Source of the DNA: Propionibacteriales bacterium
GTDB taxonomy: Bacteria > Actinomycetota > Actinomycetes > Propionibacteriales > Propionibacteriaceae
DNA length: 7,008 nucleotides
NCBI GenBank assembly: GCA_017882655.1
Contig: JADGPB010000117.1
Span: forward strand, 1-7,008
Reading direction: 5' to 3'
Positions 1-7,008 of the stretch are shown here, piece by piece. The notes beneath the pieces were generated by a model. The model was given only the letters and a program-made list of their open reading frames with translations, made no database searches and was not told where the DNA came from. Each line of letters begins with the position of its first letter. Position 1 is the first letter of the stretch. Both the position numbers and the translations under genes were made by a program.

Positions 1-569
1 GAGACGACCTGGTTGAGCTCCTTGGCGCTGGCCAGGTCGTGGCCGAAGGGCTTCTCGATGACGACCCGTCGCCAGCCGCCGCGGTCGGTCGCGGACAGTC
101 CCGACCGGTTCAGGTTCTGGACGACGGTCTCGAACAAGCCCGGAGGGATGGACAGGTAGAAGGCGTGGTTGCCGTTCGTGCCGCGGAGCTGATCGAGATC
201 CGCGATGGTGGCGGCGAGCTCCTGGTACGAGGACTCCTCATCGAGATTGCCCTGGACGAACCGGATCCCCTCGCACAGCTGACGCCAGACCTCCTCGCGG
301 AACGGCGTCCGCGCGTACTGCCGTACGGCCTCGTGGACGCGGGATGCGAAGTCCTCGTCGGCCCACTCGCGGCGGGCGAACCCCACCAGTCCGAATCCGG
401 GCGGCAACAGCCCGCGGTTCGCGAGGTCGTACACCGCCGGCATGAGCTTCTTCCGCGCGAGATCACCCGTGACGCCGAACATCACGAGCACGCAGGGACC
501 GGCGATGCGGGGGAGTCGACGATCCTGCGGATCGCGCAGCGGATTTCCGCTGAACCTCTCGTCACTCAC
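1..569 (-). CDS. zwf: Glucose-6-phosphate 1-dehydrogenase, N-terminal 189 residues (truncated by window edge)
   Basis: This gene encodes the cytoplasmic enzyme that oxidises glucose 6-phosphate to 6-phosphogluconolactone with NADP+, the first step of the oxidative pentose phosphate pathway. The visible part holds the Rossmann dinucleotide-binding motif FGVTGDLARKKL (residues 31-42) and the conserved substrate-binding block RVVIEKPFGHDL (168-179), whose lysine contacts glucose 6-phosphate in the family. The catalytic RIDHYLGKE region lies beyond the left edge. I chose the GTG at 569 because AGAGGA (580-575) sits 5 nt upstream; an ATG at 583 hits a stop within a few codons. The first 25 residues are a variable polar extension, usual in actinobacteria. 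In mycobacteria, corynebacteria and streptomycetes zwf follows tkt and tal and precedes opcA and pgl. Here the upstream neighbour is ctaB on the same strand, with no tkt or tal between. A TACGTT -10-like hexamer (605-600) would give a leader of roughly 24 nt. Identity is near certain. Confidence 0.95.
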   Translation of the reverse strand, partial: MSDERFSGNPLRDPQDRRLPRIAGPCVLVMFGVTGDLARKKLMPAVYDLANRGLLPPGFGLVGFARREWADEDFASRVHEAVRQYARTPFREEVWRQLCEGIRFVQGNLDEESSYQELAATIADLDQLRGTNGNHAFYLSIPPGLFETVVQNLNRSGLSATDRGGWRRVVIEKPFGHDLASAKELNQVV

Positions 570-622
570 CGTGGTCCTCTCATTGCAATCCCAAGTCCAA
601 ACGTACTGAATGTGCCCCGACT

Positions 623-655
623 AGGAAGAACGGCTTGTCAAGAAAGCCTATTCCT
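623..655 (-). terminator. Imperfect hairpin between ctaB and zwf, possible terminator
   Basis: Arms 623-627/651-655 (AGGAA with TTCCT) and 632-636/644-648 (GGCTT with AAGCC) stack around a small internal loop, with a 7-nt apical loop. The hairpin starts 33 bp past the ctaB stop. It is weak, and no T-run follows on the minus strand, so it may only reduce read-through into zwf. The apex contains TTGACA (641-636) on the minus strand. Nothing else is recognisable in the 119-bp gap apart from the zwf ribosome-binding site and the TACGTT hexamer. Confidence 0.35.
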
Positions 656-688
656 CGTTCGAGGCTGGCGGAGGCGGTACCCCGAGTC

Positions 689-1633
689 TCACCGGCCCAC
701 AAGCCAAGGATCCAGAGCGGCCGCGGCGAACACCAGAGCAAGGTACGCGTTCGACCAGTGGAACAGCCGCATCGGCCTGGCGCTCGTGTCATCCGCTCCG
801 GCGCGTGCTCGGTTGAGCAGCATCACCGCCTCCACGATGAACCAGACTCCGCAGACCCCGGCGACCAGAGGGTACAGCCAGCCGGTGTGCGCTACCGGCC
901 ACAGCACGAGGCTGGTCGCGACGGTGAGGACGGTGTAGATGAGGATCCGCGTGGCGACGGACGTCCGGGTGGCCACGACCGGCAGCATCGGCACCCCGCC
1001 AGCCTCGTAGTCCTGGCGATAGCGCCAGGCGAGGGCCCAGGTGTGCGGCGGGGTCCAGAAGAAGACGATCATGAAAAGGACCACCGGGGGCCATGCGACG
1101 GTCCCGGTGACTGCCGTCCAGCCGATGAGCGGCGGGAAGCAGCCGGCGATACCGCCCCAGATGATGTTCTGGGATGTCCTGCGTTTGAGCCACAGCGTGT
1201 AGACGAACACGTACAAGGCGTTGGCGAGCAGTGCGAGCCAGGCGGAGAGCCAGTTCACCGCCAGACCGAGCACGAGTACGGAGCCGACCCCCAGCACTGT
1301 CCCGTACACCGCCGCAGCCTGCCGGCTCACGCGGTGGCGGGGGAGTGCGCGGGTACGCGTGCGCCGCATGAGCTTGTCGATGTCGGCGTCGATGACGTTG
1401 TTGTAGGTGTTCGCACTTCCCGCGGCGAGGTAGCCGCCGACGAGGGTGGCGACCATCACCCGCCATGACGGAACTCCGTGCGCGGCGAGGAACATCGCCG
1501 GCAGCGTCGTGACCAGCAGCAGCTCGACGATCCGCGGCTTGGTGAGCCCGACGTACGCAGCGATCACGTCACGCGCCGTCACCGCCGGGCCGATGGCCTG
1601 CGGCACCGTGGCGGTGCCCGCGGGTGGAGTCAC
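689..1633 (-). CDS. ctaB: Protoheme IX farnesyltransferase (heme O synthase)
   Basis: This 314-residue integral membrane prenyltransferase of the UbiA superfamily transfers a farnesyl group to heme B to give heme O, the substrate of CtaA. The first Asp-rich motif is at residues 78-86 (N78-x3-D82-x3-D86) followed by K-L-M-R-R-T-R-T-R, which binds Mg2+ and the farnesyl diphosphate. The second conserved block, Y-R-Q-D208-Y-E-A-G-G-V-P-M-L-P, lies at 205-218. About nine hydrophobic segments span the rest, and the length is normal for the family. The GTG start at 1633 has AGGGAG (1645-1640) 6 nt upstream and gives the expected N-terminus just before the first helix (A-Y-V-G-L-T-K-P-R-I, 26-35). 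It begins 43 bp after the ctaA stop with no terminator between, so ctaA and ctaB are probably one operon. In many actinobacteria ctaB is transcribed away from tkt-tal-zwf; here it points towards zwf. Confidence 0.97.
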   Translation of the reverse strand: MTPPAGTATVPQAIGPAVTARDVIAAYVGLTKPRIVELLLVTTLPAMFLAAHGVPSWRVMVATLVGGYLAAGSANTYNNVIDADIDKLMRRTRTRALPRHRVSRQAAAVYGTVLGVGSVLVLGLAVNWLSAWLALLANALYVFVYTLWLKRRTSQNIIWGGIAGCFPPLIGWTAVTGTVAWPPVVLFMIVFFWTPPHTWALAWRYRQDYEAGGVPMLPVVATRTSVATRILIYTVLTVATSLVLWPVAHTGWLYPLVAGVCGVWFIVEAVMLLNRARAGADDTSARPMRLFHWSNAYLALVFAAAALDPWLVGR

Positions 1634-1676
1634 TCGTCACTCCCTGAGTTGTTTCGGCGGGTGGGCGAGGAGCACT

Positions 1677-2600
1677 TTAGCCCGGGTTCGCGGGCGGGGC
1701 CACATCCCGCATCCGCCAGAAGACGTGAACCGTCGCAGCGGCGAGGCCCGCGAGGCCCGCCATGTGGAGCGCGACGCCGACGATCGGCAGGCCGGTGAAG
1801 TACTGGACGTAGCCGATGACGCCCTGCAGGAGCTGTACGGCCAACAACGCTGCGACAAGGCGGGACTTCGTGATGACGAGCGTCACGACGGTAAGGATCA
1901 CAAGCAGCCAAACCGCCCACGCATGGATGTGCGCGGCGAGCTCGGGGCTGATCCCGTTGCGCTGGATCGTGCTGTCGTCACCGGCATGAGGGCCGGCTCC
2001 GGTCACCACGGTGCCCAGCATGATGACGAGGACCGTGGCGGCGACGATCGCGAGGACGAGGAGCCTGACGAGCGGGGAGACCGCCAGCGGTGCGGTGTCG
2101 TACGTACGGTGCACCATCACGACGCACAGGCCGATGATTGCCACGGAGAGCAGCAGGTGGAGGGCGACCAGCCACGGGTTGAGCCTGGTGAGCACCGTGA
2201 TGCCGCCGAGGATGCCTTGGAGGGCGACCCCCAGGCCGACGACGATCGCCAGCGTACGGATCGGTCGCATCGGCGCGCCGGCGGCCGTCGCCTTGACCCG
2301 GAACGCCGAGACGGCCATGCCGACCGCCAGCGCGACGAGGACGAAGGTGAGCATTCGGTTGGTGAACTCGATGACGCCGTGGACGCCGAGCTCCGCCCGG
2401 GGGACGTACGAGGTGTCACTGCACTGCGGCCACGTCGGGCAGCCCAGCCCGGAGCTGGTCAGGCGAACCACAGCGCCGGTCACGATGATGACCATGTTCA
2501 CCACCAGTGAGGCCACCGCCCAGGCGCGCAAGGCTCCGACGGTGCCGAAAAGCCGGGTGGTGACGGACGGGGGCGAAGTCGTGGTGGTCGAGATGGTCAC
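1677..2600 (-). CDS. ctaA: Heme A synthase, CtaA/COX15 family
   Basis: This 307-residue, eight-helix membrane protein oxidises the C8 methyl of heme O to a formyl group, giving heme A for aa3-type oxidase. The sequence shows the extracellular loop R-L-T-S-S-G-L-G-C-P-T-W-P-Q-C with the Cys pair C54/C60, an E78-x-x-N81-R82 motif, and histidines H148 (A-L-H-L-L-L-S), H224 and H226 (A-A-H-I-H-A-W) and H279 (A-L-H-M-A-G). By comparison with Bacillus CtaA these supply heme ligands in the N- and C-terminal four-helix bundles, but the first-bundle histidine is Asn here. The start is inferred: GTG at 2600 is the first start codon outside ldt that leaves a short N-terminus before helix 1. It has no Shine-Dalgarno sequence but lies 7 nt after TAGACT, suggesting a leaderless mRNA. 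An in-frame extension to 2849 overlaps ldt and lacks hydrophobic content, so I excluded it. It is probably co-transcribed with ctaB. Confidence 0.95.
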   Translation of the reverse strand: MTISTTTTSPPSVTTRLFGTVGALRAWAVASLVVNMVIIVTGAVVRLTSSGLGCPTWPQCSDTSYVPRAELGVHGVIEFTNRMLTFVLVALAVGMAVSAFRVKATAAGAPMRPIRTLAIVVGLGVALQGILGGITVLTRLNPWLVALHLLLSVAIIGLCVVMVHRTYDTAPLAVSPLVRLLVLAIVAATVLVIMLGTVVTGAGPHAGDDSTIQRNGISPELAAHIHAWAVWLLVILTVVTLVITKSRLVAALLAVQLLQGVIGYVQYFTGLPIVGVALHMAGLAGLAAATVHVFWRMRDVAPPANPG

Positions 2601-2607
2601 GGCGATG

Positions 2608-2613
2608 AGTCTA
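2608..2613 (-). promoter_or_regulatory. Putative -10 element of a leaderless ctaA promoter
   Basis: TAGACT (2613-2608) matches TANNNT and is followed by exactly 7 nt before the GTG of ctaA, the spacing at which transcription would start on the start codon. No Shine-Dalgarno sequence precedes that GTG. No good -35 hexamer is seen 17-18 nt upstream, which is common for actinobacterial promoters. The assignment is inferred from position and consensus only. Confidence 0.4.
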
Positions 2614-2623
2614 GGGCCGAGGG

Positions 2624-2643
2624 TGCCGGCCTTCGTGCCGGCA
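2624..2643 (-). terminator. GC-rich hairpin directly after the L,D-transpeptidase stop
   Basis: A perfect 7-bp inverted repeat (TGCCGGC/GCCGGCA, arms 2624-2630 and 2637-2643) with a 6-nt loop begins 1 nt after the ldt stop codon. No T-tract follows on the minus strand. GC-rich hairpins without a U-tail are common at actinobacterial gene ends, so it probably ends or reduces transcription from ldt before the ctaA promoter. Confidence 0.5.
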
Positions 2644-2644
2644 G

Positions 2645-3865
2645 CTAGAGCGCCGAGTCCTTGCGGAACTCGTCGTAGGACACGTTCCAGTCGGTCCAGC
2701 CGTTGCCCTTCTCGAGGCCTCGGGCCGTGCCGGTGACGTTGATGAGGTCGCCCACCTTGCAGTTGGAGAACAGCCACGCGCCGTTCGCGGTGCTGACGCC
2801 GATGCAGCCGTGGCTGACGTTCGCCTTGCCCTGGCTGCCCACGGACCACGGTGCGGCGTGGACGAACTCGCCGGAATCGGTCTCGCGCATCGCGTACTGG
2901 ACGTTGGACAGGTCGTAGTAGTCAGGGCTGGTCTTGGGGATGCCCACGGTCTCGGAGTTCATCCGGAGTGCCGCGAACTTCTCTTTCAGCACTTTCTTGC
3001 CGCTGCGGCTCGGGAAGCCGGCCTTGCCACCGGTGATCGGGATCGTCTTGGCGACGGCACCGTCGATGACCACCTTCATGTAGTGGGAGGCGAGGTCGGC
3101 GTTGAGGATGACCGAGCGACCGACGGTCATGGTTCCGGTCACGGACTTCTGGCCGTACGTCCCGTTGCCGGCCGGGACCGAGTTGACGTCGACGACGATC
3201 GTGACCTGGGTGCCTGCCGCCCACAGCTCCTTCGGGCGCCAGTGGACCTCGGTGCTCGAGAGCCAGCCCCAGGTGCCTTCCTGGGCGGGGGTCGAGGTCA
3301 CCGTCATGTGCTTCTGGAATGCCGCCTTGTCGGTCACCGGGACATCGAACCTCACGACGACGGGCATGGCCACGCCCACGGTGCCGCCGGAGACGATCGT
3401 CGGGAGGATCTGCTGCTTGAGAGACAGGCTCTGGGCCGTGAACGCCGTGGTGGTGCTGGTCTCGACGCCCTCGAGATTCTGGCCGGTGACGACCACCTGG
3501 TACTTCAACCCTGGCTCGAGCAGGCTGCCCGCCGTCCATGTCGCCGAGTCGGGAGACAAGGAGCCCTGAACGATCTGCTGACCCGCCTTCGGGTCGGTGA
3601 ACGTCATGGCGACAGTCGTGATCGAGCCGTGCGCCGCGGTGACGGTGAGGAGCGTGTCCACAGGGACGGTGGCGCCGTCGGTGACGCTCGTCGTCAGCTG
3701 GACCGGTGCAGCCGTGGTCGGTGTGGCCGACGTGGCGGAGGGCTGAGCTGATGCCGACGGCGCGTCGCTCGTCAGTGCAGACGTTGTGGCTTTGGCGCAC
3801 CCGGCCAGAGCAAGCGCAGACCCGGCGCCGGCGAAGCCGACCACAGCGCGACGTGAGACTGGCAT
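2645..3865 (-). CDS. L,D-transpeptidase lipoprotein with two Ig-like domains and a YkuD catalytic domain
   Basis: This 406-residue enzyme probably makes 3-3 (meso-DAP to meso-DAP) crosslinks in peptidoglycan outside the membrane. Residues 1-23 form a signal peptide with twin arginines (S-R-R-A-V-V, 4-9) and a lipobox L20-A-G-C23. A Ser/Thr/Ala/Pro-rich linker runs to about 54. Two Ig-like domains follow (about 55-145 and 150-250). The YkuD domain (about 250-380) contains H336 in F-V-H-A-A-P-W-S and the catalytic motif S351-H352-G-C354-I-G-V-S, Cys354 being the nucleophile. A Trp-containing C-terminal segment (G-N-G-W-T-D-W-N-V-S-Y, 387-397) resembles that of mycobacterial LdtMt2-type enzymes. 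I chose ATG 3865 because GGGAG lies 5 nt upstream and the signal peptide starts there; an in-frame extension to 3934 adds 23 residues without a translation signal. It stands alone between the hppA terminator and a hairpin, so it is probably monocistronic. Confidence 0.95.
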   Translation of the reverse strand: MPVSRRAVVGFAGAGSALALAGCAKATTSALTSDAPSASAQPSATSATPTTAAPVQLTTSVTDGATVPVDTLLTVTAAHGSITTVAMTFTDPKAGQQIVQGSLSPDSATWTAGSLLEPGLKYQVVVTGQNLEGVETSTTTAFTAQSLSLKQQILPTIVSGGTVGVAMPVVVRFDVPVTDKAAFQKHMTVTSTPAQEGTWGWLSSTEVHWRPKELWAAGTQVTIVVDVNSVPAGNGTYGQKSVTGTMTVGRSVILNADLASHYMKVVIDGAVAKTIPITGGKAGFPSRSGKKVLKEKFAALRMNSETVGIPKTSPDYYDLSNVQYAMRETDSGEFVHAAPWSVGSQGKANVSHGCIGVSTANGAWLFSNCKVGDLINVTGTARGLEKGNGWTDWNVSYDEFRKDSAL

Positions 3866-3870
3866 GCGTA

Positions 3871-3875
3871 CTCCC
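3871..3875 (-). promoter_or_regulatory. Ribosome binding site deciding the L,D-transpeptidase start
   Basis: GGGAG (3875-3871) lies 5 nt before the ATG at 3865. It supports that start over the upstream in-frame ATG at 3934, which has no such site and would bury the lipoprotein signal peptide behind 23 polar residues. Confidence 0.75.
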
Positions 3876-3901
3876 GAGGGCAGAGTGAGTTTCTTGTTAC
3901 C

Positions 3902-3907
3902 AGGATA
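3902..3907 (-). promoter_or_regulatory. Possible -10 element for the L,D-transpeptidase gene
   Basis: TATCCT (3907-3902) fits TANNNT and lies in the only non-coding stretch between the hppA terminator and the ldt start. It would give a leader of about 30 nt holding the ribosome-binding site. No convincing -35 hexamer is visible. The location argues for a promoter here more strongly than the hexamer itself does. Confidence 0.3.
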
Positions 3908-3946
3908 AGCGACGGACAGGCAAATCTTGTTCACACGCCGGACACG

Positions 3947-3980
3947 TGGAACGGGCCGGTCACGAAGACGGCCCGTTCCA
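3947..3980 (-). terminator. Strong hairpin terminator after hppA
   Basis: A perfect 12-bp inverted repeat (TGGAACGGGCCG, 3947-3958, with CGGCCCGTTCCA, 3969-3980) encloses a 10-nt loop and begins 25 bp past the hppA stop codon. No T-run follows on the minus strand, so this is the U-less actinobacterial type of intrinsic terminator. It separates hppA from the downstream L,D-transpeptidase gene. Confidence 0.75.
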
Positions 3981-4005
3981 GGTGTTTCGTGCGATGCGGC
4001 GAGGC

Positions 4006-6552
<2,547 letters not shown>

Positions 6553-6555
6553 TGA

Positions 6556-6564
6556 CCTCTCCTC
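6556..6564 (-). promoter_or_regulatory. Ribosome binding site deciding the hppA start
   Basis: GAGGAGAGG (6564-6556) ends 3 nt before ATG 6552, and its GAGGAG core is 6 nt away. This supports the 848-residue product over an in-frame GTG at 6591, which would put 13 polar residues in front of the signal peptide. Confidence 0.8.
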
Positions 6565-6603
6565 TACGTATGGGCGAAGAACGACCTCCACCCGGACAGG
6601 GCC

Positions 6604-6631
6604 ACGTTACGACTAGCTTTGACCGGACAAA
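6604..6631 (-). promoter_or_regulatory. Possible hppA promoter
   Basis: TTTGTC (6631-6626) and TAACGT (6609-6604) are separated by 16 bp on the minus strand and would start a transcript near 6597 with a leader of about 45 nt. TAACGT fits TANNNT; the -35 match is partial. I see no riboswitch-like structure in the leader. Confidence 0.3.
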
Positions 6632-6760
6632 GCAGGGGGGTACCGGTTCCGCGGCGTCGGACGATGTGATAGTGCATTGACTGGCGGATCTTGGGCCGCA
6701 TGCGGGGACGGGGTAGGCCGGGGAGCGTCTCGCGCCGACTTCGGTGGACTGGGCCCGGGG

Positions 6761-6777
6761 GCGCCGGGGTCCGGCGC
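6761..6777. repeat. Short GC-only inverted repeat in the hppA/tetR intergenic region
   Basis: Arms GCGCCGG (6761-6767) and CCGGCGC (6771-6777) are perfect complements around a 3-nt loop. The repeat lies 19 bp left of the AT-richer tandem palindromes and belongs to a very GC-rich tract from about 6692 to 6793. No gene ends here, so a terminator role is unlikely. It could fold in a tetR leader RNA or simply reflect composition. Confidence 0.4.
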
Positions 6778-6796
6778 AGGGTTGCACCCGCGCATG

Positions 6797-6828
6797 AATG
6801 AGAGTACTCATTAATGAGTCCACTCATT
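6797..6828. promoter_or_regulatory. Two contiguous 16-bp palindromes, probable TetR operator
   Basis: Copy 1 (6797-6812) and copy 2 (6813-6828) both read AATGAG-N4-CTCATT and abut with a 16-bp period. Copy 2 has perfect 7-bp arms (AATGAGT-CC-ACTCATT), and copy 1 has one arm mismatch. The junction also forms a perfect 14-bp palindrome, ACTCATTAATGAGT (6806-6819). The element is much more AT-rich than its surroundings. It ends 9 bp before the tetR start codon, immediately upstream of the GGAG ribosome-binding site. Palindromes of this size next to their own gene are typical TetR-family operators, so autorepression is likely. It is about 245 bp from the hppA start, so control of hppA is less likely. 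Confidence 0.75.
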
Positions 6829-6837
6829 GGAGACGTC

Positions 6838-7008
6838 ATGGCCGGTCGGCCCGAGCACCCGGACGCGAAACGCAGCCCCACCCGAGGCCGCCGCGAGCGA
6901 AGCATGCACGACAAGCAGCTGCGGATCTTCGAGGCTGCGGCCGCTCTCTTCACCGAGCGCGGCTTCGACGCGGTGGGGACGCTGGAGATCGCCGAACGCG
7001 CCGACGTG
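6838..7008 (+). CDS. TetR/AcrR-family transcriptional regulator, N-terminal 57 residues (truncated by window edge)
   Basis: The visible part is the DNA-binding end of a TetR-type repressor. A basic, Pro/Arg-rich extension of about 20 residues precedes helix 1 (Q-L-R-I-F-E-A-A-A-A-L-F-T-E-R-G-F-D-A, 27-45) and the first part of the helix-turn-helix (T-L-E-I-A-E-R-A-D-V, 48-57). The recognition helix and ligand domain lie beyond the right edge, so the ligand and regulon cannot be told. The ATG at 6838 has GGAG (6829-6832) 5 nt upstream; an internal in-frame ATG at residue 23 is possible but has no ribosome-binding site nearby. The tandem palindrome directly upstream points to autoregulation. 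The gene is divergent from hppA and may instead control genes to its right. Confidence 0.87.
   Translation, partial: MAGRPEHPDAKRSPTRGRRERSMHDKQLRIFEAAAALFTERGFDAVGTLEIAERADV

Noticed and set aside
39..938. Long plus-strand open frame opposite zwf and ctaB
   Set aside because: It lies antisense to two well-supported genes and its product is Arg/Gly/Pro/Glu-rich with no motif. It is a GC-bias shadow frame.
2601..2849. N-terminal extension of ctaA by 83 residues
   Set aside because: The extension overlaps the ldt coding region in another frame, is Arg/Gln/His-rich, and would place an implausible polar domain before helix 1.
635..3751. Further plus-strand open frames opposite ctaB, ctaA and the L,D-transpeptidase (635-1468, 1446-2510, 2810-3751)
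   Set aside because: Each mirrors a gene with clear catalytic motifs on the minus strand, and the translations are low-complexity charged sequence.
6553..6591. Alternative hppA start 13 codons upstream
   Set aside because: It has no ribosome-binding site, and the extension disrupts a well-formed signal peptide that starts at 6552, which has a strong site.
6677..6682. TTGACT as a -35 box for tetR on the plus strand
   Set aside because: The -10 position 16-18 nt downstream is GC-rich and matches nothing; the start codon is over 150 bp away.
6797..6828. The tandem repeat as a fragment of a CRISPR array
   Set aside because: The two 16-bp units abut without spacers and are palindromes beside a tetR start, so an operator explains them.
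6553..6837. Riboswitch or small RNA in the hppA/tetR intergenic region
   Set aside because: Apart from the tandem palindrome and a 7-bp GC hairpin I could find no conserved aptamer-like arrangement. The GC-rich tract gives many chance pairings.

Overview
This is a GC-rich chromosomal segment from a high-GC Gram-positive bacterium (Actinomycetota). The evidence is the dense GC-rich coding on one strand, GTG starts, TANNNT-type -10 elements, a two-Ig-domain L,D-transpeptidase with a Trp-rich C-terminus of the mycobacterial type, and a CtaA with a Cys pair and an E-x-x-N-R motif. The genus cannot be fixed from the sequence; Propionibacteriales or a Cellulomonas-like group would fit. Five genes lie on the minus strand. 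A sixth, truncated at the right edge, lies on the plus strand.

Layout, read along the minus strand from right to left. The first gene is hppA (6552 to 4006), a membrane-bound proton-pumping pyrophosphatase, followed by a strong hairpin terminator (3947-3980). Next is an L,D-transpeptidase lipoprotein (3865 to 2645). A hairpin and a probable leaderless promoter then precede ctaA, heme A synthase (2600 to 1677). 43 bp further on comes ctaB, protoheme IX farnesyltransferase (1633 to 689). After a 119-bp gap with a weak hairpin comes zwf, glucose-6-phosphate dehydrogenase (569 to the left edge, truncated). On the plus strand a TetR-family regulator starts at 6838 and runs off the right edge. Its 5' flank carries two contiguous copies of a 16-bp palindrome, probably its own operator. 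The largest gene-free stretch is the 285-bp hppA/tetR divergent region (6553-6837), which is described below.

How the genes relate. CtaB and CtaA act in succession, heme B to heme O to heme A, and supply the cofactor of aa3-type cytochrome oxidase. Zwf feeds the oxidative pentose phosphate pathway. HppA converts biosynthetic PPi into a proton gradient. The L,D-transpeptidase makes 3-3 peptidoglycan crosslinks. This is mostly core metabolism and cell-envelope biology, not a defence or mobile island, and I see no insertion sequence, integrase, CRISPR array or RNA gene.

The most interesting items are the pyrophosphatase and the tetR operator. The pyrophosphatase has an unusual signature (K+-independence lysine, one-residue gap in the acidic motif, longer cytoplasmic loop) that places it in the divergent Na+-regulated H+-PPase group. 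It also has an N-terminal lipoprotein-type signal. The tetR promoter carries a tandem palindromic operator. The gene order ctaA-ctaB-zwf lacks the tkt-tal pair usually found between ctaB and zwf.
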